Below, one piece after another: positions 11,358 to 23,115 of a DNA stretch of 64,000 bases; within the stretch, counting starts at the first letter, position 1; each line of letters starts with the position of its first letter. A program made the translations under genes and the position numbers. This stretch comes from Excoecaria cochinchinensis (lineage: Eukaryota > Streptophyta > Magnoliopsida > Malpighiales > Euphorbiaceae), in assembly GCA_947683425.1 (NCBI GenBank), contig CANTUQ010000050.1:10904501-10968500 (forward strand). The letters are read 5' to 3'. A model generated the notes under the pieces. It saw only the letters and a list, made by a program, of their open reading frames with translations. It did no database searches and was not told the DNA's origin.

Positions 11358-12107
11358 ATTTGTGTTTTTATTCGTGCTAATTTAGTAATATGTTAACCTA
11401 TCTGTTTTAATATGTCATTTAATTTAATTGTCATCCGTAATGCATATTTTATTTATTTTAATTTATTATTTATTGCTGTGTGTGTTTAATCGATTTTCTT
11501 GATTTAATTACTAACATTATTTTATTTGTGTTTGTTTTTGTTTTCAAATCTTTATTTTTCCTTGTTTGAGCACCCATGCGAACGAAGGAGGAGATCCGAG
11601 GATTTATTTTTTTTATTGTATTCGTTATTTTTTCTTTATTTGCCTTTTAATTTATTTGTCATGAAATTATTAATAAAATTATTTATTTTATGCACGTTTA
11701 ATTAAAAATCACACAAAAATATTTTTATAAATAAGTTGAATTTTTCTTATAAAATAGGACAAATGTCCTCGTTTTTCATCCAAATAAAATTGTCACTTTA
11801 AAATCTTTCTTTCTAAACATGCATGCGAGAACCAATTTCGTCATCCTTAATAAATAGCCCGTTTTATGTATGATTTACATTTGTTTACATTGGGCGTTGT
11901 ATTCTGCCCCTAGTTTTGTTGTAATTTATTATATTTTTATTTACCCTTTTTTTTATCTTTCCTTTATTTATCATTTTTATTATGCGATTGATATGCGCTT
12001 TAATTACTGCATTTAAATGAACGAGAAAAGGGATGAAATCTTAAATTCAAAACTCAATTGTAATTTAATCAAGGTATGAATAAACGGGAAGTTCCGAACC
12101 ATCTCTG

Positions 12108-12397
12108 GTCTTAGGCTCAACGAGGTTAGAGGACCATCTCAAAGTTTTATTGGGGTTGGGCCTCCAAAATATCTCTTGTTGCCCAAAATAGGCCCAATTT
12201 GCATTGTCTTAGGCTCCATGAGGTTAGAGTACCATCTCAATGTTCTATTGGGATGGGGACTCCAAAATATCTCTGACTTGCCCAAAATAGACACAGATGC
12301 GCTGTCTTAGGCTCATTGAGGCTAAAAGACCTTTTCCAATATTTTATTGGGTGGCGACTCCAAGAAACCTCCTTGTTGCCCAAAATAGATGCCCTTG
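12108..12397. repeat. Three ~98-bp tandem repeats at the 3' end of the Tat-type LTR
   Basis: Copies start near 12108, 12206 and 12304 with GTCTTAGGCTC and contain GAGGTTAGAG-ACCATCTCAA, a TTTTATTGGG box, CTCCAAAATATCTC and TTGCCCAAAATAG. They are diverged from each other, so the duplication is old. Confidence 0.85.
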
Positions 12398-12480
12398 CAA
12401 TCTTTTTTAAGTTTTTATGAACCTCTCCCGAAAGCCCTAAAAGCAGGTCTTCGGGGCCTCTCGGGGTTCGGCACGCGTCA

Positions 12481-13606
12481 AGCACCCCTTCATTATCCAC
12501 AGAATACTCAGTCTTACCACCACCTCTTATACTACTTTTAAAGCACGTTGTAATATAGGGTCACTCGTCTGAGCATCAACAATCAACTGCTTCAGACTTA
12601 GCCTAGCTTTTAGCTGGGCAATAAGTGCTCCTTCCGAATCAAACCTCCATCTACCCCTTTGCAGAAATAAAGCCAAAACTGACTTTCTACTTAAAGCATT
12701 TGCCACTACATTTGCCTTGCCCGGGTGATAGTCAATAATGCAATCATAGTCTTTGAACAATTCTAACCATCTTCACTGTCTCAAATTCAATTCCTTATTA
12801 GTGAGCTAATACTTCAAACTCTTGTGGTCAGTGAAGATTCTACAGGTTTTCCCATATAGGTAGTGCCGCCAAACCTTAAGAGCAAACACGACTGCTGCTA
12901 ACTCCAAGTCGTGTGTCGGGTAGTTCTGTTCATGGGGCTTCAATTGTCTAGATGCATAAGCTATCACCTTGTCGTCTTACATTAAAACACAACCAAGTCC
13001 AATACCTGACACATCACTATACATAGTATACTCTTTACCCGTGATGGGTTGAGCAAGTACAGGAGCCCTAATCAACATACTTTCAATTGATCAAAACTCG
13101 ATTGACATTTGTTAGACCATTCAAATCTAACCTCTTTTCGAAGAAGCCTGGTTAAAGGCGAAGCAATTATGAGAATCCTTTTACAAACCGTCTATAATAA
13201 CCAGCTAAGCCAAGAAAACTCCTCACTTCCGGCACATTCTTAGGTGGCATCCAATTCACAATCGCTTTAACTTTAGATGGATCCACCCGAATACCCTCAG
13301 AAGAAACAATATGCCCTAGAAATGACACCTCTTTCAGCCAAAAGTCACACTTGCTAAGCTTAACAAAAAGCTAATGATCTCTCAGAACTTGCAACACAAT
13401 CTGAAGATGCTCCTTATGTTCGCTTTCATTCTTCGAATAAACCAAAATATCATTGATGAACACAACAACAAATCGGTCGAGATATGGCCCGAACACCCTG
13501 TTCATCAAATCCATAAAAGCCGCTGGTGCATTGGTTAAACCAAACGGTATCACTAAGAACTCGTAGTGGCCATATCGCATTCGAAAAGCTGTCTTTGCAA
13601 CATCCA
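12481..13606 (-). pseudogene. Tekay-like reverse transcriptase (C-terminal part) and RNase H remnant
   Basis: This continues the reverse transcriptase broken at 23116: the frame resumes with VAKTAFRMRYGHYEF and reaches the catalytic motif, which reads FIND in place of the usual FIDD/YIDD (near 13470), so a catalytic aspartate is lost. Further left are degraded RNase H blocks, ending with DYHPGKANVVANALSRKS near 12690-12730. Several stops and frameshifts separate the blocks. Integrase and the 3' LTR are absent. Confidence 0.85.
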
Positions 13607-14593
13607 TGATCGGAATTCAGCAAGTGTACTGAATCGGCAAGTAGTAAAGCGAGTAATATTATGACCCTCAAATATCGAACCCAAAGGAAAGGAATTTAAG
13701 AGTTAATTTGTTAAAATTATGCTAAAGAATATCCCAAGTTTTTGTATGAGTTTTTGGTTTAAAGAAATTAAACAATAAAATTACTAAATCGAGCAACTAT
13801 AAATAAAGCAAAACTAATAAAACTATAATCAAATTAATTAAAAGTCTTGCCAAGGAATACCTATTCTCCCCAATAATATCATGCAAATACTCTAACTAAA
13901 CAGTCACATATGAAAATTCAGCCTACACCCTAGCCTACCATTCCGGATTCAGCTTCTCTAAAATATGCACCTACCATTCCGGATTCAGCACATAAATTAG
14001 CTTCAAACAGGTCTTAAGCCCTAAGTTTAGATAATCCTACCATCCCGGATTCAGACATCTAAATCCATTTGTCCCCTTCCATTCTGAACCTATTAAAATA
14101 GATATCCACAGGTCTAACTGCCATTCCGAATTCATTAAACCAGCAGAAAACTAACAGAAATAGAACATAACATATGTAAGTTGAATGAATCAAATACAAC
14201 CAAAAGATCGTCGCACTGAATCAACCCCAAACTTGCATTAGAATCAATCACATATAGATAAACTTAGAGAAGATAAAACTGAAGCATACGCATAAATCAA
14301 TCCAAACAAAGCATTTACATGGTTATTGGGGATATTACCTAGTTTAAATCTGAAAATGAAGTTCTTACAAGAGTAAATGGATGTTCTTTAATCTAACTCA
14401 GCTATTACAACTTTAAATGTAAGGATAGCTATAGAATCTAAAGCTGCAAGTGTATTGAAATCAATAAAAACTAAGTATTTAAATGCTAAGAATGAAACCC
14501 TAAACCTAGATTATAGAGAAAAATGAATACAAACAAAAGTTGTTAGAAAGAAAAATCTCCCCTTTCAATTTTCGCAATTCCACTACAAGAAAA

Positions 14594-14906
14594 CACCAAT
14601 TTCCCGACGGAAATTACCGACGGAAAATGTGTAATTTCCGTCGGGTAAATAAAAATGCCGACAGAAACCTTTCCGTCGGCAATAAAGGCGTAGGCAATTT
14701 TCCCGACGAAAAATTCCGTCGGGAAAATATTACCGACGGAATTACAATTTCCGTCGGTAAGTTACCGACGGAGTTTCCACTTCTGTCGGTAATAATTACC
14801 GACGGAAGTACAATTCCGTCGGTAAATTACCGACGGAAATTGTAATTCTGTCGGTAATAATTACCGACGGTAATTATTACCGATGGAAATTGGAATTCCG
14901 TCGGGA
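14594..14906. repeat. CACTA subterminal repeat array, 14581 side
   Basis: About a dozen copies of the core CCGACGG or its complement, mostly as TTACCGACGGAA and TTCCGTCGGTAA, in both orientations at 15-30 bp intervals. In En/Spm such repeats are the binding sites of the TnpA-type protein; here that role is inferred. Confidence 0.85.
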
Positions 14907-15054
14907 AATTAAAAAAATATTCCATTTTATTTTTTAAATGCAAATTAACCTGTAAAATTAATTGGAAAATATCAAATTTAATAATTGTGCTAGTTATAAA
15001 GTTAGTAGTTATGTAATAACATGATATCCATGTCTAATACAAAATCATAACTAA
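14907..15054. other. CACTA 3' non-coding stretch
   Basis: AT-rich sequence between the left repeat array and the last TnpA-like exon; no feature seen. Confidence 0.4.
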
Positions 15055-16791
15055 TTAAGCTGATGGCGGCGGCGGCGGAGAAGTACGATCAGACTGCTGC
15101 GATGACATCATACCCTTCAAATTTGCCATCTCATTGCGCAGCTCAGATATGAAGTCGAGAGATTGCTGCCATCGAGTCTGTGACTGTTGCAATTCAGATC
15201 TCAGCTCATTTACAGTATTCTCAAGTTCATGGACTCGCCTGGATTCAGACCGTCTATGTGATGCGGCAGTACTTGAACTTGAGGAATGCGAGTAACAGGA
15301 TTTGGCCAAAGAACCTAAGCCAAATACCCGTCCTCGCTAGTCTCTACCACCAACCACATCACAATAGATTTGATTCGCATCAACATAATCAGAGGTCTGT
15401 GAGCGTTGCTGAATTGCATCTTGAACTTGTTCCTGTCGTAGGACAAATGTTTTACAATAAGTAACCATTAATAATAAGTAATACTTAAAATTTGTAAAAT
15501 ATAGTAATTTGGACGTATATGTAAAACCCTTGACCGAGAATTGACGAACGTTTGACCATCATGCTTGTTGGTGTGGGTGTGTAAAAATACCTCAGCATAG
15601 GTAGCCGGTCGACCCATCGATGCTCCCTGTAAACATAAATAGAATTAAAGGCAAACTATAATTTATTGACTATTCGTATAAGTTTTTACTTAAATTTCGG
15701 CAGAGTTTCCCCTATATTTGGAGCATACCTCCTGTATACATAGACAAAAAAACACTTCAAATTTCGAGACTATGCTACAATCCAACATTCAACAACAAAG
15801 CAAACTCCTCACATAAGTAACATTCCCATCCTCCTCTATGGTAATGAGATAAAATTCAAACATCCTAACCATTAATTACAGTGGTAAAAGTCATATTTTG
15901 TAATACTTACAAGTCTATCTGCATATTCCCGATGCGACATCGATCCACCAGTATGCAAGCAAGAACTGAGTCCCTCAGGTCCTCCCCGTCTGTTACTAGA
16001 ATTCTGCTCTGAAATGGAAATGGCTTCAGGTGTCGTCCAATACTGTCTCCAATGTGCCCATATATCTTCGGTCATGTAGCGAGGTCGGACACCACCATCT
16101 TTTAACAAGCATACTAAATCTCTATAACGTGCCCGCGCACGAGTCTCCCACACAGAAGGCATGATATCGTCAAGCGCCGAGTCCCAATAACATTTTTTTT
16201 ATGAGACAGACATAACAAAAAACTAAATGTAAGCAAGTGTAAAATATAATTTGTTATGTAACAAACTTTATCATAAATGATTTACCTTGAATTCTTCGAA
16301 ATAAAAATTCTTTGTTTCCTCTGACACATTTTTCCAGGCAAATCCATCGTATTCAATTCTGTTTTTGAAAGAGGTTGTCATTATGCGTTAGCACTTTCCT
16401 GAAGGATTCAATCTAAGATACAGCAATGTGAATAATGTTAGTACAAGTAATAACTGTCATTGAAATCATAATGGTAATAAATATTAATTACTTACTCTTT
16501 AGCTGTGATATTGATGTACATTCGTCCATCATCTCCAATTGAGCCAGGCGTAGGCTCTACCGCTTGTTCTGTATGTGACCCCTGAGGTGGCATAGGTTCA
16601 GGGTGTGCCATAAGAGTGGAATCGGTGAAAGGAATGGTAGATGGTCCAACAGGTGGGATGGGCGGTGATGCGGCAGCCTCAGTGCTGGCACTGAACCCAT
16701 GCGATGGGGATCCTCCATTACCAGTACTGTCATCGCCATCATGCAACCTGAGACGCAGAGGAATCATTGTTCTCTTCTTTCGCTTAAACAT
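15055..16791 (-). CDS. TnpA-like CACTA accessory transposase (several exons)
   Basis: Three minus-strand blocks look like exons. 16492-16791 has a basic start (MFKRKKRT) and a Pro/Ser-rich linker. 15872-16162 carries the conserved core of plant En/Spm Ptta-type transposases (ARARYRDLVCLLK, SEQNSSNRRGGPEG, CLHTGGSMSHREYADRL). 15055-15309 encodes a heptad-like coiled coil (HELENTVNELRSELQQ) and a proline tail. Another exon probably lies near 16280-16390 (ENVSEETKNFYFEEF-like text). Exact borders were not fixed for every intron, so the interval is a gene span. The product should bind the subterminal repeats and assist excision. Confidence 0.7.
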
Positions 16792-16951
16792 TTTTCAACC
16801 TGCCTTTATAAGGAAAATACATATTGTCAGATAATAGAGTCCCAATTACATTCTAATAAGCATATTAAATTAATATCCAAGTCAATGCAATATTAATTGG
16901 TCTCACATGATAAGCAAGTAGTTAAACACATTATTCGCTATCGTCACTAAG

Positions 16952-19900
16952 CTATAAATCGTAATTCAAATCATCATCATTTTCCGATGTATAAGAGGAA
17001 AACTCTGGCTCGTCATCAGATCTATCGCCAACCAAAGTTTCTTCATCATCCTCACCATCAATGTCAACAAATTCATTGTCCGCATAGTTCAATGGTTCGC
17101 TATCTTCAAAATTCAGAGAGTTGTTGATTTCATGAACTTCCGGTTCTTCCTCCTGAAATGCATCATTATTTTCAGAACGTTCACTTTGTCCGTCGCCTTT
17201 GTTATGATAAATGCCTCTTGGTTTGACTTTGCACACTGCAAACCATTCCGATCTGTCTCGCTTTACGCTTGGATAAGAGACATAACAAACCTAGCCCACT
17301 TGCATTGCCAACACAAATGGTTCAAAGTTCCTCAATCTTCTACGCTGGTTGACTTCAACTAAATTGTATCTGTTATGTATTTTTGTTCCCACGTTAATAG
17401 TTGGATCATACCATTCGCACTTGAATAATACACAACGTTTTATTGGCAACGCGGGATACTCGACTTCAATTATATCAACAATTTGCCCATAATAATCCAT
17501 CAACTCTCCTTGAATGCAAACCCCACTGTTTACCGTTTCTTTGTTACGACCATGACTCTGTGTATGAAATTTATATCCATTGACGAAATACACTGGAAAT
17601 GATTTAACATATCGCAAAGGTCCTTTTGCAAGATCAGTGATGTACTTGTTGTCAATTGCATTTGTTGATGCCAACATATTCCAATAAGCTAACATCATTT
17701 AAATCATATATTTCATATATAATTGTATGTATGGACATATATGGTGAAAATCACAACTTACATATGTCTTGAACCAATCATGAAAGTGCTTTTCGACTTC
17801 CTTGTTCACCTCATTTTCATCTTTCTCAGGCATTAGCTCCCGTATCCATTCCTCAAATAATCTAAAATGCCAATATCAATTTATGTATTACACTCTTGTC
17901 ATAGTAAAATAATATATCCCAATTTTGCATATATATTAAACTTACCTCACATAAGGACAAACTTCCTCGCAATTCAATAAAATATAACTATGGGCTGCTA
18001 TTAATTCATCCTCTATTAGCATTTTCCTTATTGAACGGCCATGTAAACGCCCAGGATATGTAAAAATGGATAAGTTTCCGTCCTGATTACTTGATGCCCC
18101 GCCATCATCATTATGTGGTACTTTCCGCTGTCTCGTGTGTATATGAGACTCAAAATAATGCGAACAAAAATTACTTGCTTCTTCGACCAAATAAGCATTA
18201 CATATTGAACCTTCAACTCTAGCTTTATTTTTTACGTTTTTCTTCAAGTGAAACAAATACCTACATGATATATCTTAATGCTATTAATTAGCATACAAAG
18301 GTATAATATAATTGCAAGTGAAGGTCATAGATAGTTACCGCTCAAATGGATACATCCAACGATATTGAACCGGACCAGCGAGTTTCACCTCATGTGCTAA
18401 ATGCACAGGGAGATGCTCCATACAGTCAAAAAAGCTTGGAGGAAAAATTGCTTCAAGTTTGCACAGGATTACTGGAATTTCTATTTCCAATCTTGCCATA
18501 TCTGCCGCATTTATCTCGCATGACGTCAATGTTCTGAAGAACATACTTAGCTCTGTTATACCTTCCCACACTTTTGTCGGCAATAACTCTCGAAATGCTA
18601 TTGGGAGTAGCCTCTGCATAAAAACGTGACAATCATGACTTTTCATACCAAATAATTTGTACTTTCTCATGTCAACGCACCTTGCCAAATTGGAGACGTA
18701 ACCATCTGGAAACTTTAATCCTTTTAGCCAATCACATAAGACTTCCTTATGTTTTTTGTCCAAAGTGTAGCATGCTTTGGGATATTTTCCGGTTAAGTAA
18801 TCTTTATCTAACTCAGGCCTTCTACATAACAACTTTAAATCGGCTCGGGATTTAGCATTGTCCTTGGTCTTCCCTTCTATATTCATAATGGTGTTGAACA
18901 CATTATCAAAAATATTCTTTTCTATGTGCATCACATCCAGATTATGCCACAATAAATTAGTCTTCCAATATGGCAAATCCCAAAAAATGCTTCTTTTCCT
19001 CCAGCCAAAATTTTTGTTGATTCTTCCATTAACTTCATCAGCATCAAGTTCTGTTACCTTCAGTAAACCCAACTCATCAATTTCTTGTAAAATTTGCTCA
19101 CTGCTTTTCATAACTGGCGGACTAGCAAGTACAACTCTATTCTTAATAAATTTGTTCTTGTTCCGTCGGAACGGGTGGTCAGGTGGAAGGAATTTCCTGT
19201 GGTTATCAAACCAAGAAGTTTTGCACCCATGTTGAAGATAAAACGCATCTGAATCATCGCCACAATAAGGACATGCTAGTTTTCCAGCCGTGCTCCAACC
19301 GGACAACATAGCATAGGCGGGAAAGTCACTGACCGTCCACATTAAAGCTGCTTTCATCATGAAATTCTGTTTAAGTGATGCATCATATATTTCAACACTG
19401 ACATCCCAAAGCTGTTGTAACTCATAAATCAACGGCTGCAAGTATACATCAATTTTGTGCTTCGGATTTTTAGTTCCTGGAATAATGACTGTCAAAAACA
19501 TATATGCCTCATTCATACACATCCACGGAGGCAAATTATAAGGAGTATTTATGACTGGCCATGAGGAATATTGTTGCCCTGATTGACCAAAAGGTTGAAA
19601 CCCGTCAGTGCTCAAACACAGCCGAACATTTCTAGATTCAACAGCAAAATCAGGATGGATGTTATTAAAATGTTTTCATGCAACTGCATCTGATGGATGG
19701 CTCATTATTCCACCTGTACTTTCGTGCTCATCATGCCATCTCATATGAGGTGCAGTAACTTCGGATGCATATATTCTTTGAAGCCTGGGAGTCAACGGAA
19801 AATAATACATACGTTTCCAAGGTACCAATTTATGTTGATTACCACCACTTTTAGATTTGTACCTAGGTTGACCATAAAATTTGCACTCTTGTAAATTGAC

Positions 19901-20614
19901 GTCATCCCTCCAAAACAACATACATCCCAACCGGCAACATTCGATTTTCTCAACAGGCAAACCTAAATCACTGATTAGTTTCTTCACATTGTACATATTA
20001 GGAACCATGTTATGCTTAGGAGGCAATGATTCATTGTACCAAGCAAGAATTTGGTCAAAATTTCGATCAGAAATATGGCCTTCGGATTTTATATTCAATA
20101 TCCGAGCTACAGAAGATAACTGAGTCATGTTGTTACAGCCTGGCCATAACTCCTGATCTGCTGAATTTAGCAAATCGTAAAATTTGGTTGCATTTTCGTT
20201 CGGTTCTTCCATCATTGGTGTACTTTCTCTAAAATCATGGCCCGCTGCATCGTAAACCATTTGGACGTATGGATTATCATTCACCCCTACATCATCGGCA
20301 CTAAATTCCCCACCTCTTTCAAATTCACCCTCAAATGTTGACATGTTACCCACGTTTCCCATCGAGGTACTGCAAATTGATGGTTCTCCGTGTCGTGTCC
20401 ACTCAAAATAATTTTGAACAAATCCCTTTCTTAACAGGTGAAAATATACTTCATCAACAGGAAGATAACTAAGGTGTTGGCACTTTTTGCATGGACATCT
20501 TATTTTAGCCCCGTCCATATGTGCAGGTTGAGAACTGGCGTATGCAATAAACGACTGAACCCCTTCCACATATTCGGGATTAATGTAACAATCCCTTGTT
20601 TTTCGTCTATACAT
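16952..20614 (-). pseudogene. TnpD-like CACTA transposase, one premature stop
   Basis: Exon 1 (18335-20614) has an N-terminal transposase-associated zinc-type region (RCPCKKCQH near residue 42), then the large tnp2 transposase domain (LCLSTDGFQPFG, TVSDFPAYAMLSGWST, CPYCGDD, LDVMHIEKNIFDN) and the start of a DUF4218-like region. Further exons follow at 17942-18256, about 17764-17864, 17291-17698 (DUF4216-like, CVLFKCEWYDP) and an acidic tail at 16952-17236. An in-frame TGA near 19676-19678 replaces what is a Trp codon in relatives (SLAWK-type motif); frame is kept on both sides. Without that codon the first exon would be open for about 760 codons. The enzyme cuts CACTA ends during transposition. 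Confidence 0.85.
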
Positions 20615-22089
20615 CTAAGATCTATCTACGTTACTCATAATTAATTCCAAAATTGTTACATGAACAAGGAGTCATTTAAACAATAATTATACGGATTATT
20701 ATGCTATTAAAAAAAAATACAAATTATCATATTACAGTCAATAACCTAGATAATAATACTAATTAAAAAAATAACTTTACAAGATTATTATACTCAACAA
20801 CCAATATTATAATAATGATAAAAGTAATAATAATATTAATTTTTTAATAAGTGTAGTATCGATATTGGTGTATTATTATATTTATTTCATTTTACATTAT
20901 GAAATTTAGTTTTATTTTTTATCAATAAAATTATTTTTATTAATTAGATTGTCATTCTTTTTCAATCATTTCAGTAAAAATGACAATTAGATCAATTGAC
21001 ACCATAATTTTAATGAGGTAAACAAATCAAATGCAATTAAATTTGCTAATAAAGTTAGATAAATATTACATAGACAAATTTTGTTTGTTAATAGAAAATG
21101 GTATAAAACGATTTTTTTTTTTCAATTATGATTCAAACTTTATGAAAATTTTAAAAATATCTTGATAAAAATTTAAGTATTCCTATGTAAATATGAAAAT
21201 TCACTCCATTTAGAAATTAATCAAGCGTATAAATATGATCGAAATATATAATAAATTTTAAATCATCCCACTTTCAAGCATCTCCTACACCAAAATAATT
21301 GTTTGCATTTATTAAAATTTAAAACTTCCTAATTCCAAAACAATTATTAAAGTAATTGTTTCTTACTTGTTCAATGCAAAGGAACCTCCAGAAATTAAAG
21401 AGTTTATTTTTATTTTAAGCATTCCAACTCACGGATAGTTTTTTATTTTAATTTTTTTTACACTTTTTAACAATTAGAACATAAATTCAATTAATTGTTG
21501 GTGCAAATAAAAATAATATATATTTATTCAACAATACCTAACTAACATAAATAAATTAATAATAATAACAATCATATTAACAATAAAAATAATATAATCA
21601 ACTCAACAATAATAATAATATTATTAGTAATAATAATATTAATAATAATTAATATTAATAAGCAAAATAAAATTATTAATATTATTATTATTATCTGAAT
21701 TTAATAATAATAATAATAATATTAATAATAATAATAATAATAATAGAATTAACTAAAAAAAAAAATTAAGGGAGCAGATCGGGTACCTGACGCCGGAGGA
21801 GAGGAGGAGGAGGAGTGGAGCGAGGAGGCGGCGGCGGAGGAGGAGAGGCGGACCGGCAAGCAGGCTGATCGGAGTGGAGGACGCCGGCGGCAAGCGGAGG
21901 GAGGGAAAGAAGGGGAAGATCGGAGCGAGAAGAGGGAAGGAAGGGGGGGACCGGCGATCGGAGGGGAGGGACGGACCGCCTGCAGGGGCGCTGTGGCCGG
22001 CGGTGTGAGGGCAAGGGGGCAGAGAGAGGGAGGAGAGAGGGAGGGGAGAGGGAGGAGAGAGAGAGGGGATCGGGTGGGGGAGGAGAGAG
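20615..22089. other. CACTA 5' non-coding region: AT-rich block then GC-rich leader
   Basis: From 20640 to about 21765 the sequence is very AT-rich, with (AAT)n runs near 21600-21745. From 21775 to 22089 it is abruptly purine-rich and GC-rich (GGAGGAGG and GGGAGAGA repeats). This is a common arrangement for the promoter and leader of plant CACTA genes read on the minus strand; the promoter role is inferred. A proline-rich frame at 21766-22014 is composition-driven. Confidence 0.5.
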
Positions 22090-22109
22090 AGAAAGGTAAT
22101 TAAAATCCG

Positions 22110-22560
22110 AAACTTTAATTTTAGCGACGGAGGATTTAACTCCGTCGCTAATATTCCAGACAGAATATATAAACCGTCGGTAAATTTAGCGACGGAATAT
22201 ACTTCCCCGTCACTAAATAAAACGTAAAGATTTTATTTTCTCTTTAGCGACGGTACTTATTTACCGTCACTATTTTTAGCGACGGTATATTATAACCGTC
22301 GCTAATTTTACGACGGTTTAATAAAACCGTCGCTATTTTTAGCGACGTTATAGTTTTCCGTCGCTAAAAACTGTCGCAGAATTTGGTGGGAACAATTGGC
22401 GCCATATTTAGCGACGGATTTAAATATCCGTCGCTAATTGGCGGCAGCTAAATGTAACCGTCGGCATTTAGGGACGGAAGTAATTTTTCGTCGCTAAATA
22501 GCGGCGGAATGTTACTTCCGTCGCTAAATATCTGTCGCTATTTTTCCGTCGCTATTCGTC
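22110..22560. repeat. CACTA subterminal repeat array, 22575 side
   Basis: Some twenty copies of TAGCGACGG or CCGTCGCTA in both orientations, often facing each other as pairs. The core differs from the opposite end (GCGACGG here, CCGACGG there), although CGACGG is shared. Confidence 0.85.
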
Positions 22561-22598
22561 TCTTTTCTTGTAGTGTTCCCCTATATATAACAGTTGAG

Positions 22599-22907
22599 GT
22601 TACACGGCGGTATGACAATTTAATCCCACCATGTAAAACATGTTTACAGCTGAGGATAGAGAGTTACACGGCGGTAAATAAATCCTTACTGCCGTGTAAT
22701 CAGTTACTGGACTGAAGCTTGATTTCGCCTTGACTTACACGGTGGTATGGTTATTTCTGCCCACCGTGTAAAACTCCTTCAATAGTCTGAAAATCTAGAT
22801 TACACGGTGGTATAACATTCCTTACCGGCATGAGCATTCTATGCACGCGCTTTTTGACATTTTTTTGCTACACGGCGGTATGAAATTACTTACCACCGTG
22901 TAAAGTA
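22599..22907. repeat. Hairpin array C (5 units), in solo LTR
   Basis: Five hairpins near 22600, 22662, 22735, 22800 and 22869. Unit 3 has GGTGG on the left arm and CCACC on the right, a paired change relative to GGCGG/CCGCC. Unit 4 is degraded on its right arm. A lone right arm, TACCGTCATGTAAAG, lies at about 22949 within a local ~53-bp duplication (22911-23000). Confidence 0.85.
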
Positions 22908-23115
22908 CCTGAAAACTGCCAAAAACACAATAAAAGCTCAATTTTCATACCGTCATGTAAAGTACCTGAAAATTGCCAAAAACACAATAAAAGCTCAATT
23001 AAGTCCCTTTTAAATATCTAAGATTATTTTAAGCAAAAAAACCTAAAATAATAACTATAAAGCTTAAAAATAACCTAAAAATTGACATAAACATAGCATA
23101 AATTTGAACTTATCA

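Larger units (their letters stand above)
9983..12480 (+). repeat. 3' LTR of a Tat-type gypsy element (2,498 bp)
   Basis: It begins TGTAGACACCGGGTCC and ends CGGCACGCGTCA. A related LTR start is found at 28338. Inside are a GC-rich island (about 10190-10330), a long T-rich untranslated stretch, a trinucleotide repeat (11172-11357) and three ~98-bp tandem repeats near the end. No primer site follows position 12480, supporting a 3' LTR rather than a 5' one. Small frames inside it (10164-10449, 11155-11358, 12237-12500) are not coding. Confidence 0.82.
14581..22575 (-). mobile_element. CACTA (En/Spm-like) DNA transposon, complete ends, 7,995 bp
   Basis: Both ends carry the 13-bp inverted terminus CACTACAAGAAAA (14581 forward; 22563-22575 as TTTTCTTGTAGTG). 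The three flanking bases are TTC on both sides (14578-14580 and 22576-22578), the expected 3-bp target duplication. Inside, on the minus strand, are a TnpD-like gene and a TnpA-like gene, with subterminal repeat arrays at both ends. The TnpD frame has one visible nonsense codon. Confidence 0.95.
13607..23115 (-). mobile_element. Solo LTR of the Athila-type family, interrupted by CACTA
   Basis: The outer parts (13607-14580 and 22579-23115) together form one LTR of about 1.5 kb related to 7177-8888. They share CAGCAAGTGTACTGAATCGG at one end and AACTTATCA at the other, TG and CA termini, the TCCGGATTCAG blocks and a hairpin array. No internal element sequence is present, so it is a solo LTR. 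It lies inside the reverse transcriptase codons of the Tekay-like element, flanked by ATCCA (13602-13606) and ATCCG (23116-23120), a near-perfect five-base target duplication. Confidence 0.85.

Noticed and set aside
11155..11358. Tyr/Leu-rich frame
   Set aside because: Product of a trinucleotide microsatellite.
12237..12500. 87-codon minus-strand frame
   Set aside because: Spans the Tat LTR end and the truncated gypsy; junction artefact.
21766..22014. Proline/serine-rich frame
   Set aside because: Composition-driven frame in the purine-rich CACTA leader.
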